From assembly GCA_017881245.1 (NCBI GenBank), contig JADGRC010000004.1:1-38029 (forward strand): DNA of 38,029 bases, given 5' to 3'. A program made the translations under genes and the position numbers. Shown here piece after piece: positions 15,088 to 24,786 of the stretch (positions within the stretch are counted from its first letter, which is position 1; every line of letters starts with the position of its first letter). The notes under the pieces are model-generated. The model made no database searches, was not told the DNA's origin, and worked only from the letters and a program-made list of their open reading frames with translations. Source of the stretch: Pseudomonadota bacterium. Its GTDB lineage: Bacteria > Myxococcota_A > Polyangia > Fen-1088.

Positions 15088-16716
15088 TTACACGCTCTCG
15101 CGCTTGGCCATCGCGCGGCGCATTTTACCCAGGGCCTGTTCCTGAAGCTGGCGCACCCGCTCCCGAGATAGACTGTACTCGTCGCCTATCTCCTTCAGCG
15201 TCCGCTCTCGATCGCTCTCGAGCCCGAAGCGCTTACGGAGAATGTCGGCCTCGATCGGTCGCAAGTCTCCGAGGAGCTTCAGCATCTCCGATTGTGTTTC
15301 CGTCGACGACATCTGGTCGGGTACCGTCGGCCCGGCCTCGGGATCCACGAGCACATCAATCAACCGACGACCGTCATCGTCCGAGATCGGTCGATCCAGC
15401 GACACGGGTGTCTCGGCCAAGAACGTCTTCATCTTCTCCAGTTTGTCGGCCTCGATCCCCGTAGCGGCCGCCAACTCGTCCGTGGTCGGGGGTCGCTCCA
15501 ATTTCGACTGGAGCTCCCGCTGAGACTTGGCGATGCGGTGATAAGCATCGATCATGTGCACCGGCAGGCGCACCGCACGGCCTTTGTCGGCCAGTGCCCG
15601 GCTGATGGCATGGCGAATCCACCAGCTCGCATACGTCGAGAATCGAAAGCCGCGCCGATAGTCATAGCGTTCCACCGCCTTCATCAGACCGATGTTCCCC
15701 TCTTGAATGAGATCAGCGAGGGGCAAACGTCCATGATTGAAGCGACGGGCAATGGACACGACCAGGCGCAAGTTCGCCTTGACGAATTCGTTCTTGGCTT
15801 GTTTGAGCTTGAACGCCTTCTCTCCGACCACGCGGACATAGTCGCGGAATGCCTTCGTTCCAGTCGAAAAAGGAACCTGTCCTTCAAACGGCAAACCATA
15901 GATGGCCCGACCGACGCGGTTGATTTCCAGTACTGCCGCTTCGAGGAAGATGCGGTCAATATCCATGACGCGAAGCCGCGTAGCGATCCTGGCGATCTCC
16001 TTTTCGAAGCGAGTCCTCGCCTGAATCGAGGATTTTTTGCGCGACCTCTCCGCGACGAGGCGAAACGCCTTCATCTCGACCAAGGGGTTTTCCGCCGCAT
16101 GCTCAACGGTTCCGGCAATCCAAGACGCGCCAGGTGCGAATCCCAGAATCGTCTTCCAGATGTCCGTCTCCATCTCTTCGATATTTCGCGCCGTCTCGAA
16201 TTCCTGCTCGGGACGCAAGACATCGAGCTCGGACATGTCACGGAAGTACATCCCAAGAAAACTCGCCGGCTCGTCAACCGCCTTTTTCGTTCGAGCTCGT
16301 GAGCTTGCGCGCACTTCGTCTACCGCCGCTTCTTCCGCTTCTTCCTCTTCTTCTTCCTCCTGTTGCGCCTCGACCTCGGCATCAGAGCCACGAAGCTCAG
16401 TATCAACGTCGCTCGTCGCTTCGAGAGACAAATCGATCCGGGGGGACACTCCCAACTCGGCGTCGACTCCCGCGAGAAGGCCGACTTCCGCCAGTCCAAC
16501 CTCGGCACCTGTGCCGACATCAGCAATTTCCGGAAGCACGGCGTCCACTTCCAGCTCGGAAGCCTGATGGAAATCCGTATCGTTTGCAGGCGTCGCCAAG
16601 GATCGCCCAAGGCCCCCACGGGCCCGCGGCGGGTGTCCTTTGCTCTCGGTTCGAGACGTCGGCACATCGGCCGACCGATGCCTGCGCGTCGGTTTGGTTT
16701 TTCCTGCTGTCTTCAT
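15088..16716 (-). CDS. RpoD/RpoS-type sigma-70 factor with acidic extension
   Basis: A 542-residue sigma factor. Region 1.2 starts near 151 ([20 protein letters not shown]), a non-conserved region spans about 176-300, region 2 spans 306-376 ([55 protein letters not shown]), region 3 spans about 385-445, and region 4 spans 475-535 with the [23 protein letters not shown]. Residues 1-150 are not region 1.1: 1-40 are basic, and 50-135 are acidic with a run of seven Glu. The extension is unusual and may regulate activity. No anti-sigma gene adjoins it. The ATG at 16716 has only a weak Shine-Dalgarno. I cannot say whether it is a primary, stationary-phase or developmental factor; the sequence suits a group 2 factor. 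Confidence 0.9.
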   Translation of the reverse strand: MKTAGKTKPTRRHRSADVPTSRTESKGHPPRARGGLGRSLATPANDTDFHQASELEVDAVLPEIADVGTGAEVGLAEVGLLAGVDAELGVSPRIDLSLEATSDVDTELRGSDAEVEAQQEEEEEEEAEEAAVDEVRASSRARTKKAVDEPASFLGMYFRDMSELDVLRPEQEFETARNIEEMETDIWKTILGFAPGASWIAGTVEHAAENPLVEMKAFRLVAERSRKKSSIQARTRFEKEIARIATRLRVMDIDRIFLEAAVLEINRVGRAIYGLPFEGQVPFSTGTKAFRDYVRVVGEKAFKLKQAKNEFVKANLRLVVSIARRFNHGRLPLADLIQEGNIGLMKAVERYDYRRGFRFSTYASWWIRHAISRALADKGRAVRLPVHMIDAYHRIAKSQRELQSKLERPPTTDELAAATGIEADKLEKMKTFLAETPVSLDRPISDDDGRRLIDVLVDPEAGPTVPDQMSSTETQSEMLKLLGDLRPIEADILRKRFGLESDRERTLKEIGDEYSLSRERVRQLQEQALGKMRRAMAKRESV

Positions 16717-16906
16717 GGGGTTCTCGCTTATAGTTCCCTCTCGTATACGTATCTCGTCAGGTAATTATTCCAGGTGAAGGAGCCGACCCTGGATTCTGAC
16801 GTTTTTGATGCCGGTCGGGTCCGTCTGGTCGCGTGGCGGCATCAAGAATCCCCGTGCGGCGGGGATCGAGGCCCAAAGAGCGACCGACGGGCGTGAACGC
16901 CCCGCG

Positions 16907-19033
16907 TTACTCGGAGCGGCGTTCGGCCAGAATCATCAGGTTGCGGGAGTTGGCACCGAAGAAGTGCCCACGCGTGGGGACGCTCCCTGAGACCTCGATC
17001 ACACGGAAACCCGCCTGCCTAAGTAGCTTGCCCAATTCGTGGAGGCTATAGACGCGAATCGATATCTCGTGCTCGAGTTGCTGACCGTCCTCGAAGACGA
17101 CCGACCTGTGGGTCAAAACGCGATTCGTGTTGAAATTGAAGTCGACTTCCTCCAGGACGACGCAGCCGTCCCCCTCCCACCAGACCCGTGCGGGCAGGTC
17201 GCTGACCACATAGTCGCGATTGATGACGTCGATCAGAAACCGTCCTCCGGGTTTCAGAGCCCGCGCGATGGACTGTGCGACCTTCAGATTCGACTCCTCG
17301 TCGAAGTAGCCAAAGCTGGTCAACATGCAGTAGGCGCCCGAGAACTGATGTTCGAACGACATCTCGCGCATATCGGTATGTACAAAATTCACGGACACCG
17401 ACCGCCGCTGGGACTCGTCCGCCGCTCGAATCAGCAGAGGCAAGGACAAGTCGACGCCGGTGACCGAAAGCCCGCGCTGAACAAGCTCGATGGCGTGTCG
17501 ACCATAGCCGCAAGCAACGTCCAGCACCTCGGACCCCCGGGGAACCCCAAGGCTGGATTCGATGAAGTCCACCTCGCGCAGGGTTTGCTCGGCGGTCATA
17601 AAGGGCAGCGTTCGAAGATAGCTTTCGTCGAACACCTCTTCGAACCAAGGCTTGGATCGCCTCGGACGACGCGGCCGTTCCGCCAGTGCCTCCGGAAGTT
17701 GAACCAACGGAGCGTCAGCAGAGGCCGGGCCAGGCGCGGGCGGCACGGTAACCGCGGCCCCACCGAGCAAGGGCGGAGGGGGAGGAACGGTTCGCGGAGG
17801 CGGTGTCCGGGGTGGCTCGGACCCCAACGCTTCGGATGACACAGGCACCAACGGCCCGTCGCCGATGTCGAGATCGATGGTCGCGTCAATCGCCAGATCG
17901 CCGTGCATGGCTTCCGCCATGTTCGCTAACGTTTGCGCTAGGGGAGACAGGTCGGATTCGCCACCTTCGGAGGCGTCTTCTGAAGCCTCGGGGACCAATT
18001 CGAGAGGTCTATCGTCTTCCGACCGGGTTTCAGTTCGGGCGACATCTTTAGAGCCGGCCGACACGTCGGAAACGACCACCTTGTCCGTCGTGGATCCCGA
18101 GATCTCGACCGTGGCTCGGTCAAGCAGCTCCTCGATCAGCTTCGCCTCGGTATCGTCAGACGCGGTCGAGCGCCCCACGCTCTCAACGAGAGTGTCTGCA
18201 CCGAGCGCGATCGAACCAGAGTCGATATCGATGGTCTGCCCCCCGATGGCGTCCGCCCCAATCGCCCTCGCGTTGGTCGCTTCCGCCGCGAAGGAATCCA
18301 CCTCGATGGCGTCCAGCCCAATGACTTCCCCTTCGGCCGCCCTCGCCTTGGTCGCTTCCGCCCCGAAGGCATCCACTTCGGTGACGGCCAGCCCAATGAC
18401 TTCCGCCTCGGCCGCCATCGCCTCGGTTGCTTCCCCTCCAAAGGGATCCACCTCGATGTCGTCCAGCCCAATGACTTCCGCCTCGACCACCCTGGCTTCG
18501 GTCGCGTCCGCCCCAAAGGAATCCGCCTTGATGTCGTCCACGCCGGCGGCATCCGCTTTAGCGGCTGCGGCGTCAAACGCGGATTGACGCAAGTCAGCGG
18601 CCACTTCCACGTTTTCCACGGCACCCATTCGATCGCTTGGAAAAGGCTCCGTCTCCGGATACGACGACACAAGATCGGGTGGAGGAGTCTCATCAACCTG
18701 GGGTTGGGGCGTTGGCGGTGCCGCCAGGAATTCGTCGACCACCGATGCCTCGCGGGATGGCAGCTTCTCGGGAATAAGGTTCGCTTCCGCGCCGACTGAC
18801 TCCGCTGCCCTCGGCGGCGGCATCTCGTCCGGCGGTGCCTCGACGGGCACCGTTGGCTGCTCCAGGGTCCTTAGACCCCGCGGCCGGGTGATCGTTCGGG
18901 TTCGCTTCGTCGGGGTTGAAAAGTCCCCCTCGCTGACAGCGACGGGCAGATGGCCCCGCCCGCCATGGTCGATCTCGTCTTGTATCGGCTCCGGGGTTGG
19001 ATGGACCGCGGGCTTTGTCTCTGGCGATTTCAA
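16907..19033 (-). CDS. Class I SAM methyltransferase with long repetitive acidic N-terminus
   Basis: A 708-residue protein. Only the last 250 residues form a known domain: KPWFEEVFDESYLRTLPF (about 461-478), then motif I VLDVACGYG (503-511), GVDLS, and LKPGGRFLIDVIN, a class I SAM-dependent methyltransferase. The first 455 residues are predicted disordered, acidic and Ala-rich, with four exact-period 25-residue repeats (166-265) and a Pro-rich stretch (405-440). The start ATG overlaps the psd stop (ATGA), so translation is coupled to phosphatidylserine decarboxylase. Methylation of phosphatidylethanolamine would fit that context but is inference; small-molecule or protein substrates are equally possible. 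The 190 bases downstream hold no gene and probably contain the sigma-factor promoter. Confidence 0.85.
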   Translation of the reverse strand: MKSPETKPAVHPTPEPIQDEIDHGGRGHLPVAVSEGDFSTPTKRTRTITRPRGLRTLEQPTVPVEAPPDEMPPPRAAESVGAEANLIPEKLPSREASVVDEFLAAPPTPQPQVDETPPPDLVSSYPETEPFPSDRMGAVENVEVAADLRQSAFDAAAAKADAAGVDDIKADSFGADATEARVVEAEVIGLDDIEVDPFGGEATEAMAAEAEVIGLAVTEVDAFGAEATKARAAEGEVIGLDAIEVDSFAAEATNARAIGADAIGGQTIDIDSGSIALGADTLVESVGRSTASDDTEAKLIEELLDRATVEISGSTTDKVVVSDVSAGSKDVARTETRSEDDRPLELVPEASEDASEGGESDLSPLAQTLANMAEAMHGDLAIDATIDLDIGDGPLVPVSSEALGSEPPRTPPPRTVPPPPPLLGGAAVTVPPAPGPASADAPLVQLPEALAERPRRPRRSKPWFEEVFDESYLRTLPFMTAEQTLREVDFIESSLGVPRGSEVLDVACGYGRHAIELVQRGLSVTGVDLSLPLLIRAADESQRRSVSVNFVHTDMREMSFEHQFSGAYCMLTSFGYFDEESNLKVAQSIARALKPGGRFLIDVINRDYVVSDLPARVWWEGDGCVVLEEVDFNFNTNRVLTHRSVVFEDGQQLEHEISIRVYSLHELGKLLRQAGFRVIEVSGSVPTRGHFFGANSRNLMILAERRSE
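18239..18538 (-). repeat. Four tandem 75-bp in-frame repeats
   Basis: Four units of exactly 25 codons encode variants of DDIEVDPFGGEATEA + MAAEAEVIGL. The DNA copies remain recognisably alike (gtcgcttccgcc, tccacctcgatg and cagcccaatgacttcc blocks recur), so they arose by recent tandem duplication. The repeat is inside the disordered part of the methyltransferase and is a candidate for length variation. Confidence 0.85.
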
Positions 19034-19932
19034 CAGATCTCCGTCAAGGCTGTCTGGATTGGCGTCAGAACACGCCCGATGACCTCGCCCATTTTGGTGG
19101 CATCGCCCGGCGCGAACGTATTCAAATCGACATGCCCCGGCTCGAAGACCGCGATGGTCGTAGATCCCAGGTGAAAGGTTCCAATCTCGCCCCCTTTTTC
19201 CAGCGGACGGGGTTCATCGTAGCGCGCGTATCGAACCCGAGCCCGCCTGAATGTCCTATGGTGAGTGGCAACGTCGTCATCATACGCGGCGGTGATGTGT
19301 CCGACGCCCACGGCGGCCACCATGACTACGGCGCACAGCCCAGCGGTTCCTTCCATGAGCGTCACAAACCGCTCGTTCGAAATGAACAACATCGGCTCGC
19401 GCCCCACACTCTTGGCCCCGACGGGAAACAAGGTTCCAGGGACATGGTGCCACCCGGTTACAACGCCAGCCACGGGAGCGTGCACCCTATGATAGTCACG
19501 GGGTGAAAGGTACGTAATCAGGTAAGCGCCGCCAGCGAGCCGACGCGCAGCATCACCATTGGCCAGCAGCTCATCCAGTTCGAAAAGAGCCCCCTTGACC
19601 TGCATCAGGTGTCCGTCCGTGACAAGGCCACTTTCGATGACCGTCCCGTCCGCGGGTGAAACAACGGTGTCAGGACTGGAATCGACCCCCCTGGCCGAAG
19701 GGCGCAACCGGCGCGTGAAGAAATCGTCGACATCCCTGTAATCCGCCAGGGACTTCTCCGCCTCGGAGGCGTCGATTCCGTACCAACGCGCGAACCGGGC
19801 CAGGACCTGAGCCCGGATGGAACCAGGAATTCCAATTCTGGCACCCCACCCGATGGCACCCGACAACGCGCGCTTCGGAGCTATTCTCCATGCCGTCCGA
19901 GCGGCCCGGGAACTGAGCGGGAGGGACGCCAT
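19030..19932 (-). CDS. psd: Phosphatidylserine decarboxylase
   Basis: A 300-residue proenzyme that decarboxylates phosphatidylserine to phosphatidylethanolamine at the membrane. The catalytic residues are visible: D94 in SPADGTV, H148 and H151 in YHRVHAP, and the self-cleavage motif LGST at 255-258, where S257 becomes the pyruvoyl group of the small alpha chain. The length and N-terminal hydrophobic stretch suit the type I bacterial enzyme. The ATG at 19932 was used; no Shine-Dalgarno is clear. The stop overlaps the methyltransferase start, so the two are made together. The gene lies 98 bases after glnA, with a terminator-like hairpin between them. Confidence 0.95.
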   Translation of the reverse strand: MASLPLSSRAARTAWRIAPKRALSGAIGWGARIGIPGSIRAQVLARFARWYGIDASEAEKSLADYRDVDDFFTRRLRPSARGVDSSPDTVVSPADGTVIESGLVTDGHLMQVKGALFELDELLANGDAARRLAGGAYLITYLSPRDYHRVHAPVAGVVTGWHHVPGTLFPVGAKSVGREPMLFISNERFVTLMEGTAGLCAVVMVAAVGVGHITAAYDDDVATHHRTFRRARVRYARYDEPRPLEKGGEIGTFHLGSTTIAVFEPGHVDLNTFAPGDATKMGEVIGRVLTPIQTALTEIC

Positions 19933-19992
19933 GGCTAATCGCGGATCACCGCGGAGACAGCATCCTATGCGCTCCCGAACTCCGCGTCAAAG

Positions 19993-20022
19993 GCTGGCGC
20001 CGGGTACTATGCCGGCGCCAGC
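19993..20022 (-). terminator. Terminator-like hairpin after glnA
   Basis: A perfect 11-bp stem (GCTGGCGCCGG with its complement at 20012-20022) closes an eight-base loop just after the glnA stop. Only a short CTTTG follows on the minus strand, so intrinsic termination may be partial and some read-through into psd is possible. Confidence 0.55.
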
Positions 20023-20030
20023 GCAATCGA

Positions 20031-21443
20031 CTAGTTGTCGAAATACAAAGCGAATTCGTACGGATGAGGACGAAGGCGAACAGCGTCCAGCTCGTGCTCT
20101 CGCTTGTATTCGATCCAAGTCGAGATCACCTCGGGCGTGAAGACGTCCCCTTTCAGGAGGAAACCGTGGCCTCGTTCGAGCGCCTTTAGGGCCTCATCGA
20201 GGGATGCCGGAGCCTGCGGCACGTCCTTGGCCTCTTCGGGGGAGAGCGCGTAGATGTCCTTATCCAGGGGATTTCCGGGGCTTATCTTGTTCTGAATGCC
20301 GTCGAGCCCGGCCATCATCATGGCCGCGAAGGCCAGGTACGGGTTCGCGGTCGGGTCCGGACAACGAAATTCCAAACGCTTGGCCTTCGGCGAATCGCCA
20401 CCGATCGGGATACGAACCGAGGCGGAACGATTGCGGGACGAGTAGGCCAGATTCACCGGCGCCTCGTACCCGGGCACCAGACGCTTGTACGAATTCGTGC
20501 CGGGATTCGTGAATGCGCAGATCGCGGGAGCGTGCTTCAAGATGCCACCGATGTAGTGAAGCGCCATTTCGGACAGACCGGCGTAGCGATCCCCCGCGAA
20601 CAGATTCTTCTCGGACTTCCAGATCGACTGGTGGCAATGCATGCCAGAGCCGTTGTCTCCGAAAATTGGCTTCGGCATGAACGTAGCGGTCCGCCCGTTC
20701 TTACGCGCCGTATTTTTGACCACGTACTTGTACCACATGGTCCAGTCGGCCATTTTCTTGAGGCTATTGAAGCGCATCGACAGTTCGCACTGACCGCCTG
20801 ATGCGACCTCGTGGTGAAAGACTTCGACCGGGATGCCGACCGCCTCCAGGTTGACGGCCATGCGGGCGCGCAGATCGTGCAAGGTGTCCGTCGGCGGAAC
20901 CGGGAAGTAACCCCCTTTGTTGGCGGGCTTGTAGCCGAGGTTCGGGCTCTCTTCCCGACCGCTGTTCCAGCTGCCCTCGACGGAGTCCACCATATAGCTC
21001 GCGCGATTCGGTCCCTCGGAGAAGCGAACTTCGTCGAAGATGAAGAACTCCGGTTCCGGACCGAAGTAGGCGACGTCGCCTATGCCTGTCGACTTCAGGT
21101 ATTTTTCCGCTTTCGCGGCGATGGTCCGGGGATCCTTCGGATACGGCTGTTTGGTCACGGCGTCGACGATGTCGCAAATTAGCGACAGGGTCGGCAGCTC
21201 GTAGAACAGATCCATCACGGCGCTGTCCGCGTCGGGGATGAAGATCATGTCGGACGCATGAATGGGCTGCCATCCGCGAATCGAGCTGCCGTCGAAGAAG
21301 AATCCGTCCTTGAATGAATCCTCGGCCAGCTTGCCGATCGGCATGGTGGTGTGCTGCCAGATACCCAAAAGGTCGACGAATTTGAAATCGACCATTCTCG
21401 CGCCATTTTTTTCGGCGAACTTCAACACTTCTGCTGCTGTCAT
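20031..21443 (-). CDS. glnA: Glutamine synthetase, type I
   Basis: A 470-residue enzyme that makes glutamine from glutamate, ammonia and ATP in the cytoplasm as a dodecamer. Signatures include DGSSIRGW (51-58), [11 protein letters not shown] (metal-binding Glu residues), [19 protein letters not shown] (255-273), [19 protein letters not shown] (313-331) and [10 protein letters not shown]398 in [14 protein letters not shown] is the equivalent of the adenylylation tyrosine, so control by adenylyltransferase is expected. The ATG at 21443 has GAGGTAGG five bases upstream. glnB ends 94 bases upstream on the same strand, and PII normally controls this enzyme, so co-regulation by nitrogen is likely. 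A poly-T/A tract lies in the glnB-glnA gap. Confidence 0.98.
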   Translation of the reverse strand: MTAAEVLKFAEKNGARMVDFKFVDLLGIWQHTTMPIGKLAEDSFKDGFFFDGSSIRGWQPIHASDMIFIPDADSAVMDLFYELPTLSLICDIVDAVTKQPYPKDPRTIAAKAEKYLKSTGIGDVAYFGPEPEFFIFDEVRFSEGPNRASYMVDSVEGSWNSGREESPNLGYKPANKGGYFPVPPTDTLHDLRARMAVNLEAVGIPVEVFHHEVASGGQCELSMRFNSLKKMADWTMWYKYVVKNTARKNGRTATFMPKPIFGDNGSGMHCHQSIWKSEKNLFAGDRYAGLSEMALHYIGGILKHAPAICAFTNPGTNSYKRLVPGYEAPVNLAYSSRNRSASVRIPIGGDSPKAKRLEFRCPDPTANPYLAFAAMMMAGLDGIQNKISPGNPLDKDIYALSPEEAKDVPQAPASLDEALKALERGHGFLLKGDVFTPEVISTWIEYKREHELDAVRLRPHPYEFALYFDN

Positions 21444-21537
21444 GACCTACCTCGATTTTTTTGTTGTCTGGACATCAAGACATCACGTCGGACACCCATC
21501 TGAGCGTCCAACGTCCCTCCATTGAGCGACAGAACCG

Positions 21538-21891
<354 letters not shown>

Positions 21892-21983
21892 CTACCTCGC
21901 AATTATTTCGGATTTGTTTCGCATTCGTTAAATGTGCGTAACCTTGATTAATTCATTCATTTCAAAGGGTTGGAAATCGGCGA

Positions 21984-22916
21984 TCAGCCGGTTTTCAAGG
22001 CTCCGATCACCTCCCTTATGTCGGTGACGCCCTGGGCGCGCACGGCATCGCGCAGCTCGCCAACCAATCGGCCGGCACAATTGGGATCGATGAAATTCTG
22101 GGTCCCGATCTGCACCGTCGAGGCCCCGGCCAACAGGAATTCGAGAATGTCGGTGGCATCCTGTATCCCGCCGATGCCTGAGATCGGCAGGGGAACCCCG
22201 GCCCGATGGACCTGATGGACCATCCGCAGCGCGATGGGCTTGATTGCGGGACCGGAGAGGCCGCCAAACGTCGTGGCGATCCTGGGACGCCGCGTGCGGA
22301 CATCGATCGCCATCCCCGTGATGGTGTTCATGATCGACAAGCCATCGGCGCCGGCGTCCGCGCAAGCCTTGGCGAGCGCCACGATGTCGGATGTGTTGGG
22401 CGTCAACTTGATCCATAGGGGTTTGGTCACCACCTTGCGGCAGGCGCGAACCAGATCGCCAAGCACGCGCGGATCGGTTCCGAATTCGATTCCGCCCGCT
22501 TTGATGTTGGGACAAGAGACGTTCATCTCGAGCGCGTCGACGCCGTCCATCGCGGACAGCGACGCTCCACAAGAAACGTAGTCGTCGAACGTCACGCCGA
22601 AGAAATTGACGATGACGCGTGTGCCGCACCGACTGAGATAGGGAAGCTTATCGTTGCGAAAGCCCTCGATGCCCACGTTCTCGAGTCCGATCGAGTTCAA
22701 CATTCCCGACGCTGTCTCGCAGATGCGGGGCGTAGCGTTCCCGAAGCGGGGTTTTGGCGAGATCCCCTTGGTGACGAGGCCACCGATCGACGACAAATCG
22801 GTCAACGATTCGAACTCGCTGCCGTAGCCAAACGTACCGGAGGCAGTCAAGACCGGATTCTGGAACGACAGGCCACCAGTTGTAATGGACAAATTGATGC
22901 TGGTCACGACGGACAT
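21984..22916 (-). CDS. pyrD: Dihydroorotate dehydrogenase, class 1B catalytic subunit
   Basis: A 310-residue FMN enzyme of pyrimidine synthesis that oxidises dihydroorotate to orotate. The active-site cysteine is C135 in EMNVSCPN, the class 1 feature. Other signatures are NPVLTASGTFGYG, KLTPNTSD, GADGLSIMNT and GIGGIQDATD. It needs PyrK to pass electrons to NAD+, and pyrK overlaps its start by 13 bases. The ATG at 22916 begins MSVVTSINLSITTGGLSFQN, matching the family N-terminus; the same frame upstream is only the shadow of pyrK. Other pyr genes are not in the window. Confidence 0.97.
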   Translation of the reverse strand: MSVVTSINLSITTGGLSFQNPVLTASGTFGYGSEFESLTDLSSIGGLVTKGISPKPRFGNATPRICETASGMLNSIGLENVGIEGFRNDKLPYLSRCGTRVIVNFFGVTFDDYVSCGASLSAMDGVDALEMNVSCPNIKAGGIEFGTDPRVLGDLVRACRKVVTKPLWIKLTPNTSDIVALAKACADAGADGLSIMNTITGMAIDVRTRRPRIATTFGGLSGPAIKPIALRMVHQVHRAGVPLPISGIGGIQDATDILEFLLAGASTVQIGTQNFIDPNCAGRLVGELRDAVRAQGVTDIREVIGALKTG

Positions 22917-23752
22917 CCCACTGCCGAAAGGGGCAGCGCCGGCGAGACATCCAGGATGTCGGCCGCGTCGAAGACCGGACCGTCCTTGCAAGCGTACCGA
23001 AATGGCCGCGAGCGGGCGGGCACCGCGCAGCCAAGACACACGCCAATTCCACAAGCCATCTGTTCCTCGACCGAGATGAAACAAGGTACCCGCCTGTCGC
23101 GTGCCATCCGCGCGACGGCCCACAACATCGCGTTGGGTCCGCAGGCGAGGATGCGGACCTTTCCGCCCACACGCGAGGAATCACTCCCGACCACATGCGA
23201 GTCGAGGCGCGCTTCGAGCTCGGCCGTCACGAGGCCGTGCCGGCCGCTGCTCCCATCGTCCGTGGTCAAGAACAGGCCCGTCCCAAATGCTCGCATTTCG
23301 GACAGCAGCACGAGGTCATGTTGGCTGCGCCCGCCGTAGAGAATCTCGCTGCGGTGCGCGAGCCCCCGCCGGGAGGCGATTTGTGCCTGCATATAAAGCG
23401 GCGGGATCCCTACCCCGCCACCCACGAGAAGATCCGTGAATTCGTCGGACGGCGGCGGAAAATGCGACCCAAGGGGCCCCAGGACCGACAACTTCGCGCC
23501 AGGTTCTGCCCGCTCGAGGAGCGCCGTGCCGCGTCCAACCGTCTTGGCAAGAATAGCCGCCCCACCATCCGCGCCTACGTCAAGCAGCGAAAAGGCGCGC
23601 GGAAGAAGGGGATCCCGGTCCCAGTCGCCACGCACCATGACGAACTGCCCGGGTTGGCTGTTCGCAAGGGCGTGACACCCGGAGAGCACCAGCAGGAAAT
23701 ACCCCCCGCCGAGGGAGCTGTTTTCCACGATCCGAGCTTCGAAATAACGCAT
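22904..23752 (-). CDS. pyrK: Dihydroorotate dehydrogenase electron-transfer subunit
   Basis: A 282-residue FAD and [2Fe-2S] protein that moves electrons from PyrD to NAD+. The FAD domain has LPRAFSL, the NAD domain has GGGVGIPPLY and the ILACGPNAM stretch, and the C-terminal cluster cysteines are in MACGIGVCLGC and YACKDGPVF. The ATG at 23752 (MRYFEARIVE) was chosen; a GTG two codons upstream (23758) is equally readable, and neither has a clear Shine-Dalgarno. It is the first gene of the pyrK-pyrD pair. The upstream 107-base gap is shared with the divergent zinc-ribbon gene at 23860. Confidence 0.96.
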   Translation of the reverse strand: MRYFEARIVENSSLGGGYFLLVLSGCHALANSQPGQFVMVRGDWDRDPLLPRAFSLLDVGADGGAAILAKTVGRGTALLERAEPGAKLSVLGPLGSHFPPPSDEFTDLLVGGGVGIPPLYMQAQIASRRGLAHRSEILYGGRSQHDLVLLSEMRAFGTGLFLTTDDGSSGRHGLVTAELEARLDSHVVGSDSSRVGGKVRILACGPNAMLWAVARMARDRRVPCFISVEEQMACGIGVCLGCAVPARSRPFRYACKDGPVFDAADILDVSPALPLSAVGCPS

Positions 23753-23859
23753 GTCCACGGCACACGCTTCTAACCCGGGCGGCCCTTCACGGTCGAGGCG
23801 ATTTCGCCTTGATCTTGCAGGTCTAGAGATCCTGTGTTACTGGACGAACTAGGCCCCCA

Positions 23860-24738
23860 ATGGATTTCATGTTCGAAGACGAGGTCGACGAGGTCGGCTC
23901 GGACGTCGAAGCGTATTGCCCTAAATGCAAGGCGGACACCACGCATGTGGTGATTTCCAAGTACGAGGACGAAATCCGCCGCGTTCAGTGCAATCCCTGT
24001 GGCGATGTCCATTCGTTTCGCAAACCGCGCGGGGAGGTCGAAGAGGACGTTCCCGAGCCGATTGCGGCGAAAAAGCGGGCGATGTTGAAAAAGCCCAACT
24101 GGGACGAATTTTTCGCCAAGCATGGTGAAAAGCCGGGAAAGCCTTACGAATTCCGAGAGCGCTACTCGGAAAACGTGATCGTGACGCACCCTAAGTTCGG
24201 GCGCGGTTTCGTGTCCGAGGTGATGTCGGACAGCAAGGTGGAGATCACGTTCAAGGACGCGCGCCGTGTGCTCGTCCACAATCGCAAGGACATGCCTGGG
24301 CTGCCGCTCGCCGCCGAGGGTGACGGAATCCCGTCGAAGGGCCCGAAGGCAAAGGCAGCCAAGAACAAGGCGGCAAAGGAAGAACGGAAAGAGGAACGAA
24401 AAGAGGAGCGAGTCGCCGCAAAGGCCCCGGCTCCCAACCCCGCGAAGGGGCCACTCAAGACTGATGGCAAGGCTGACGCAACGGGCAACAAAACAGCATC
24501 CAAGCCGCTAAAAGCCGATCTCGATATCAAGAAGGCGAAGGTCGAGCCAGGCAAGAACGAGCCGGGCAAGAGCGAGCCAGGCAAGAAGGCGGTGGCCAAG
24601 CCGACCAAGGCGGCGGTCAAGCCGACCAAGGCGGCGGCCAAGCTGACAAAACTAGCGAAGGCGGCTCCGAAATCCGCTAACGCTAAGACGAAGAAGCCCG
24701 CGGCCCGTCCGGCCAAGCCCGCCAAGAAGTCGCGCTAA
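23860..24738 (+). CDS. Zinc-ribbon protein with histone-H1-like Lys-rich tail
   Basis: A 292-residue protein in three parts. Residues 1-50 are acidic and hold a zinc ribbon (C20, C23, C44, C47). Residues 100-145 (HPKFGRGFVSEV, KVEITFKDARRVLVHNR) form a small beta domain of the type seen at the end of UvrD-like helicases and in other nucleic-acid proteins. Residues 155-292 are Lys/Ala/Pro-rich, with KPTKAAVKPTKAAAK-type repeats, like the tail of histone H1 or the bacterial AlgP and Hc proteins. DNA binding by the tail is likely; the function of the whole is unknown, perhaps a chromatin or transcription factor as in the myxobacterial CarD theme. The ATG at 23860 is used; the Shine-Dalgarno is weak. 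Confidence 0.82.
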   Translation: MDFMFEDEVDEVGSDVEAYCPKCKADTTHVVISKYEDEIRRVQCNPCGDVHSFRKPRGEVEEDVPEPIAAKKRAMLKKPNWDEFFAKHGEKPGKPYEFRERYSENVIVTHPKFGRGFVSEVMSDSKVEITFKDARRVLVHNRKDMPGLPLAAEGDGIPSKGPKAKAAKNKAAKEERKEERKEERVAAKAPAPNPAKGPLKTDGKADATGNKTASKPLKADLDIKKAKVEPGKNEPGKSEPGKKAVAKPTKAAVKPTKAAAKLTKLAKAAPKSANAKTKKPAARPAKPAKKSR

Positions 24739-24786
24739 GCGCGGCGCTCCGCCCTCCTCATTGGAGGTGGATCTGGTGCCGAACAG

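Noticed and set aside
23770-24279. A minus-strand 169-codon frame opposite the zinc-ribbon protein.
   Set aside because: It is antisense to the start of a gene with clear domains; its His/Leu/Arg-rich composition is what the reverse frame of Asp/Lys-rich codons gives.
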